Assembly (NCBI GenBank): GCA_003132905.1 | Contig: PKZC01000434.1 | Location: 2,837-14,648, forward strand | Direction: 5' to 3' | Origin: Bryobacterales bacterium | Lineage (GTDB): Bacteria; Acidobacteriota; Terriglobia; Bryobacterales; Bryobacteraceae | Length of the DNA stretch: 11,812 nt | Shown: positions 8,229 to 11,812 of the stretch, piece by piece | Layout of the letters: each line of letters opens with the position of its first letter | How positions within the stretch are numbered: the first letter of the stretch is position 1 | Position numbers and translations under genes: made by a program | The notes under the pieces: generated by a model | Seen by the model: only the letters and a program-made list of their open reading frames with translations | Told to the model about the DNA's origin: nothing | Databases searched by the model: none

Positions 8229-8234
8229 ATTATG
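8229..8234 (-). promoter_or_regulatory. -10 box (CATAAT on the minus strand) for the kinase operon, likely leaderless
   Basis: On the minus strand CATAAT (five of six to TATAAT) is followed by exactly six bases and then ATG of the 105-aa gene, the same spacing as the MFS promoter. No Shine-Dalgarno sequence lies between. The upstream region is shared with the divergent deoC promoter. A -35 is not obvious. Confidence 0.45.
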
Positions 8235-8273
8235 CCGCAATGGCCGTTCTTTAACAGGCGAAACGCGCGCCTG

Positions 8274-8282
8274 TGTTATTAT
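8274..8282 (+). promoter_or_regulatory. Extended -10 promoter for the deoC operon
   Basis: TGTTATTAT (8274-8282) fits TGnTATAAT with one mismatch, so transcription would start near 8289, about 40 bases before deoC ATG 8329. TTAACA (8251-8256) resembles a -35 but is 20 bases away. This placement also argues against the in-frame ATG at 8281 as the translation start. Confidence 0.45.
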
Positions 8283-8328
8283 GAGGTCTCCGGCCGCTAT
8301 CTGGGAAGCTGCTGATTTAATTGCACTT

Positions 8329-9015
8329 ATGTCGTACTCTGCGCTGAGTATCGCTCGATTGATCGACCACACGCTGTTGCGCGCGGAGGCCACGCACGCG
8401 GACATTTTGCAGCTGTGCACCGAAGCCCGCGAATACAATTTTGCGAGCGTTTGCGTGAATGGCTATTGGGTTCCGCTAGCCGCGTCCCAGCTCGCCGGAT
8501 CCGAAGTCAAGGTTTGCACCGTGGTGGGATTTCCACTCGGCGCAGCTTCCACCGAAGCGAAAGTGAGCGAGACCGAGACAGCATTGCGCGCGGGCGCGCA
8601 AGAGATCGACATGGTGCAGAATATCGGCGCACTGCGCGGAGACGACGACCGGGCGGTGGAAGAGGAGATCGCCTTGGTTGCGGCTGCATCCCATCGCGCG
8701 GGCGCCATCGTCAAAGTGATTCTTGAAACTTCGCTGCTCAGTGACGATCAGAAAATCGTCGCGTGCAGGCTCGCCAAAATGGCGGGAGCCGATTTCGTGA
8801 AAACCTCCACCGGCTTCAGCTCGTCCGGCGCCACGGTCCACGATGTCGAACTCATGCGGGATGCCGTAGGTCCCGACATGGGAGTGAAGGCCTCGGGCGG
8901 AATCCGTACGCTGGATGATCTACTCAAAATGCTGGCCGCTGGAGCAACTCGTATCGGCGCCAGTGCTAGCGTCAAGATCGTACAAGCCGCACGGGCCTCG
9001 GAGTCCGGAACTTGA
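8329..9015 (+). CDS. deoC: Deoxyribose-phosphate aldolase
   Basis: DeoC (EC 4.1.2.4) splits 2-deoxy-D-ribose 5-phosphate into acetaldehyde and glyceraldehyde 3-phosphate in deoxynucleoside catabolism, in the cytoplasm. The 228-residue product has the class I aldolase TIM-barrel pattern. [12 protein letters not shown] opens the protein and [10 protein letters not shown] follows. EIDMVQNIG carries D94 (E. coli Asp102), FVKTSTGF carries the Schiff-base Lys K158 (E. coli Lys167) and GVKASGGIR carries K187 (E. coli Lys201). [12 protein letters not shown] is the phosphate-binding end. Length is normal for short bacterial DeoC. The frame is open upstream with another ATG at 8281, but ATG 8329 gives the family N-terminus and lies downstream of the expected transcript start. 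The next gene starts 2 bases after its stop, so they form an operon. Confidence 0.96.
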   Translation: MSYSALSIARLIDHTLLRAEATHADILQLCTEAREYNFASVCVNGYWVPLAASQLAGSEVKVCTVVGFPLGAASTEAKVSETETALRAGAQEIDMVQNIGALRGDDDRAVEEEIALVAAASHRAGAIVKVILETSLLSDDQKIVACRLAKMAGADFVKTSTGFSSSGATVHDVELMRDAVGPDMGVKASGGIRTLDDLLKMLAAGATRIGASASVKIVQAARASESGT

Positions 9016-9017
9016 CC

Positions 9018-10772
9018 ATGGGCGCGCCCACACCCAAAACCAAAGTTCGTTTTCAGGAACGCGCCGAACTGCTCGATTTTCTCCTGGATGTGTCCGCCGC
9101 CACTTCGGAGACGCTCGACCTCGATCGCATCCTGGCGAACGTCGCCGCCATCGTGAAGGACGTCGTTCCGTATGATCTCTTCGCCATCCTGCTCTACAGC
9201 GAACGCCAGCATGGGCTGGGTATTCGTTATGCCATCGGCCATCGCGAAGAAGTGGTGCGAAACCTGATGATCCCACTGGGAGAGGGCCTTACAGGAGTCG
9301 CCGCGGCAACCCGGCAGCCAGTCTTGTCGGCCGACGTTCGCAGCGATTCGCGTTACCTCCCCGCCCTGGACGCGGTTCAATCCGAGCTCGCCGTCCCGAT
9401 GTTAACCCGCGGCAAACTGGTGGGCGTTATCGATCTCCAGTCGACGCGCTTGGCCGCCTATCGCGAGCAAGACCGCGCGTTGCTACAGTTGATTGCCTCG
9501 CGCGTGGCCGTATCCATCGATAACGCGCGGCTCTATCGCCGTGTCGATCGCCAGAATCGCACGCTCAAAACCCTCGCGCATCTGTCGCAGGAGTTTAGTT
9601 CGATTCTCGATTTGGACGAACTGCTGCGGAAAATCGCCACCACCACGCATTCACTCGTGGCCTTCGACGCCTTCAGCATTCTCCTTTTGGATGCCGATCG
9701 AAAGGTGTTGCGCCATCGCTTTAGCGAGCGTTATGACCAGCGCGTGGACCTGGACAATATTCCGCTCGGCAAAGGACTCACTGGCGCCGCAGCAGAATCG
9801 CGCGAGATCGTGCGCGTGGCCGATGCGCTGGTCGATCAGCGCTATATCGCGTCGCATCCCGATATTCGCTCCGAGATCGCCGTGCCGCTCATCGTGCAGG
9901 ATCGCGTGGTCGGCGTCATGAATCTGGAGAGCGAGCGCATGGGTTACTTCACCGAAGACCACTCGCGATTGCTGGCCCTGCTCGCGCCCCAGATCGCCAG
10001 CTCGGTTGAGAACGCGCGCCTCTACGAAGAAATCGCGCAGCGCGAGCAGTGGATGGATCGCGATCTCAAGGCTGCCCGCAACGTGCAATTGGTCATGTTG
10101 CCGAGGGAAGCTCCTGAGATTGAAGGACTGCAGGTGGCCATTCGTCTTCGTCCCGCGCGCGAAATCACGGGCGATGTCTACGACATTTTCGAGCATAGCT
10201 CCGGTGAAACCGTATTTCTGTTTGGCGACGTCAGCGGCAAAGGCGCGGCCGCGGCACTTTATGGCGCAATGGTGAGCGGTCTGTTGCGGACACTGGCGCA
10301 TCGCCGGCGCGATCCCGCTGAGTTGCTGAAGTTGCTCAATCGCGTGCTGCGCGAGCGAATCGTTGGAACGCAATATGTCGCGTTACTGGTGTTGGTTTGG
10401 GAGAGCGCTAAGCATCGATTCGTGATGGCCAACGCGGGCGCTGAGCCGCCACTGATCTGCCGCGACGGAAACATCATCAAGCCCAAAGTGGAAGGCGTTC
10501 CCGCCGGCCTGCTCGACAATCGCGAGTACGAGGAAATAATTTTCGATACCAAACCCGGCGACGTCATCGTTCTGCATTCGGACGGCATCACAGATCAACC
10601 CAATCCGAAAGGCGTCGAGTATGGCACGGCGCGCCTCGGGCGCAAGCTGCAAAAACTAAGCAGTAAGCCTCCCGAGGTAATGGCGAACCAGATACTGGCC
10701 GATTTGGATCATTACAAATCCGACGCGCCCACGCACGATGACCAGACGCTCGTGATCTTGAAGGTTACCTGA
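9018..10772 (+). CDS. GAF-GAF-PP2C (SpoIIE/RsbU-type) serine/threonine phosphatase
   Basis: A 584-residue soluble signalling phosphatase. The first GAF domain covers about residues 20-172 (IPLGEGLTGVAAATRQPVLS; ELAVPMLTRGKLVGVIDLQS). The second covers about 190-336 and repeats the same plan (IPLGKGLTGAAAESREIV; EIAVPLIVQDRVVGVMNLES). A helical linker (IAQREQWMDRDLKAARNVQ, about 339-357) corresponds to the conserved activation helix of RsbU-like enzymes. The PP2C/SpoIIE domain (about 360-584) keeps its metal ligands: D386 in TGDVYD, D404 in GDVSGKGAAAALYG, D522 in HSDGITD and D574/D575 in HDDQTLV. Such enzymes dephosphorylate anti-anti-sigma factors in partner-switching cascades; no STAS or anti-sigma gene is adjacent. 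ATG 9018 lies 2 bases after the deoC stop. A TTG at 9012 would overlap deoC by 4 bases and is an alternative. Confidence 0.93.
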   Translation: MGAPTPKTKVRFQERAELLDFLLDVSAATSETLDLDRILANVAAIVKDVVPYDLFAILLYSERQHGLGIRYAIGHREEVVRNLMIPLGEGLTGVAAATRQPVLSADVRSDSRYLPALDAVQSELAVPMLTRGKLVGVIDLQSTRLAAYREQDRALLQLIASRVAVSIDNARLYRRVDRQNRTLKTLAHLSQEFSSILDLDELLRKIATTTHSLVAFDAFSILLLDADRKVLRHRFSERYDQRVDLDNIPLGKGLTGAAAESREIVRVADALVDQRYIASHPDIRSEIAVPLIVQDRVVGVMNLESERMGYFTEDHSRLLALLAPQIASSVENARLYEEIAQREQWMDRDLKAARNVQLVMLPREAPEIEGLQVAIRLRPAREITGDVYDIFEHSSGETVFLFGDVSGKGAAAALYGAMVSGLLRTLAHRRRDPAELLKLLNRVLRERIVGTQYVALLVLVWESAKHRFVMANAGAEPPLICRDGNIIKPKVEGVPAGLLDNREYEEIIFDTKPGDVIVLHSDGITDQPNPKGVEYGTARLGRKLQKLSSKPPEVMANQILADLDHYKSDAPTHDDQTLVILKVT

Positions 10773-10789
10773 CAAACCCGGGCCGCGTA

Positions 10790-11812
10790 ATGGAATATCG
10801 CGATCAAACACTCTATCTAGAAGAACTCCCGCTGGCCGACATTGCGCGGCGCGAAGGCACCCCCAGCTATGTCTATTCGCGCGCCGCAATACTCGAACGG
10901 TTTCAGGCTTATCAACACGCTTTCGGCGAAGTTCCGCACAAAGTCTGCTACGCCGTCAAAGCGAACTCGAACCTTTCCATTTTGAAGCTGCTCGCCGAGG
11001 CGGGCGCGGGCTTTGACATCGTGTCGGGCGGCGAGTTGTTCCGCGCACTGAAAGCCGGCGCCGATCCCGCGACAATCATCTTCTCCGGCGTCGGCAAAAC
11101 CTCACAGGAAATCGACTACGCGCTCGAGCACCACATCAAAAGCTTCAACTGCGAGTCCGAACCGGAATTGTCGCTGATCGACTCGCTCGCGGCCCGGCGA
11201 GGAATCCAGGCACGGGTTGCGCTGCGCGTAAACCCCGACGTCGACGCTTCCACGCATCCATACATCTCCACCGGACTGCGCCAGCACAAATTCGGCATCG
11301 ACATCGCCGAAGCAGAAGCGGTCTATGAGCGCGCTCGAGCGCTGCAGAACCTGTCGTTAGAAGCCGTCAGTTGCCATATTGGTTCTCAGATCACCGACAT
11401 CGCGCCCATGCTCGAAGTGTTCGACAAGATGATCGCGCTGGTGCAGCGTTTGCGCGCGCGCGGGCTGCCCATCCGCTCGCTCGATCTGGGCGGCGGTCTC
11501 GGCGTGGCCTATAAACCGGGCGACAAATCGCCCTCCATTTGCGAGTTCATTCAAGCCATGTGCCAACGCACGGCCGGGCACGGCCTCGAAATCCTGATTG
11601 AGCCCGGCCGGTCGATCGTTGCCGAAGCAGGCGTGCTGCTCACGCGCGTCCTCTATCGCAAGAGCAATGGCGAACGGGAATTCATCATTGTCGACGCCGC
11701 CATGAACGATCTGATTCGTCCCGCGCTCTACCAGTCGCATCACGAGATTATTCCGCTGCGGAAAAATCAAGGCTCAACCATCATCGCCGACGTCGTCGGT
11801 CCGGTCTGCGAA
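10790..11812 (+). CDS. lysA: Diaminopimelate decarboxylase, N-terminal 341 residues (3' end outside window)
   Basis: LysA (EC 4.1.1.20) is a PLP-dependent cytoplasmic enzyme that decarboxylates meso-diaminopimelate to L-lysine, the last step of the DAP pathway. The frame is open to the window end. YAVKAN carries the PLP lysine (K57), FDIVSGGEL follows, RVNPDVDASTHPYISTG and KFGID are family-typical, CHIGSQI (about 195-201) and DLGGGLGV (232-239) bind PLP phosphate with EPGR (271-274), and VVGPVCE at the edge holds the active-site Cys (C340) of the second subunit's contribution. Family length is about 420 residues, so about 80 are missing. The ATG at 10790 is 17 bases after the PP2C stop, which suggests the same operon. 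A weak GGGCCGCG precedes it; no good ribosome-binding site is visible. Related ornithine decarboxylases lack this exact motif set. Confidence 0.96.
   Translation, partial: MEYRDQTLYLEELPLADIARREGTPSYVYSRAAILERFQAYQHAFGEVPHKVCYAVKANSNLSILKLLAEAGAGFDIVSGGELFRALKAGADPATIIFSGVGKTSQEIDYALEHHIKSFNCESEPELSLIDSLAARRGIQARVALRVNPDVDASTHPYISTGLRQHKFGIDIAEAEAVYERARALQNLSLEAVSCHIGSQITDIAPMLEVFDKMIALVQRLRARGLPIRSLDLGGGLGVAYKPGDKSPSICEFIQAMCQRTAGHGLEILIEPGRSIVAEAGVLLTRVLYRKSNGEREFIIVDAAMNDLIRPALYQSHHEIIPLRKNQGSTIIADVVGPVCE

Noticed and set aside
9651..10373. Long open frame (240 codons) on the minus strand inside the PP2C gene
   Set aside because: It lies fully antisense to a gene with clear GAF and PP2C motifs. 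Its translation has no recognisable domain, and long antisense frames are expected in GC-rich coding sequence.

Overview
The window is a GC-rich bacterial chromosome segment with short gaps, mostly GTG or ATG starts and few Shine-Dalgarno sequences. The gene mix fits a soil-type Acidobacteriota (Terriglobia-like): Mfd, a GAF-GAF-PP2C phosphatase, an archaeal-type adenosine-specific kinase, a UPF0175/DUF3368 toxin-antitoxin pair and an ACS-like MFS transporter. This placement is inferred from gene content and style only; no marker gene proves it.

Layout. 1-1583 (+) is the C-terminal half of the transcription-repair coupling factor Mfd, cut by the window edge. 1584-2190 is a poorly coding, A+T-richer stretch with a TPR-like gene remnant on the minus strand, a perfect-register 20-bp tandem duplication and, at its right end, a good match to a flagellar sigma-28 promoter. 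That promoter faces a complete methyl-accepting chemotaxis protein (2191-3861, +). Next come a UPF0175 antitoxin (3998-4261) and a DUF3368 PIN-like toxin (4258-4763) broken by two single-base frameshifts in short homopolymers. An MFS transporter (4788-6041) and a small Cys-rich protein (6182-6439) follow, also on the plus strand.

6433-8222 is a tightly packed minus-strand operon: an unrecognised 105-aa protein, an adenosine-specific kinase, and a translationally coupled exported protein that looks like a catalytically dead serine beta-lactamase-family domain with a C-terminal TPR-like region. A divergent promoter region separates it from a plus-strand operon of deoC (8329-9015), a GAF-GAF-PP2C phosphatase (9018-10772) and lysA (10790 to the window end).

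Functional picture. The two divergent operons both touch nucleosides: DeoC feeds deoxyribose 5-phosphate into central metabolism, and the kinase phosphorylates adenosine. The PP2C phosphatase is the likely signalling member of the deoC operon, and lysA starts lysine and peptidoglycan precursor supply. The chemoreceptor is an orphan here, with no che or flagellar genes nearby, but its sigma-28 promoter ties it to the motility regulon. Three genes have a -10-like hexamer six or seven bases before the start codon and no convincing Shine-Dalgarno sequence, which suggests leaderless transcripts. The most unusual items are the pseudoenzyme coupled to the adenosine kinase, the sigma-28 promoter, the doubly frameshifted toxin and the leaderless pattern. 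I saw no RNA gene, CRISPR array, intact insertion sequence or prophage.
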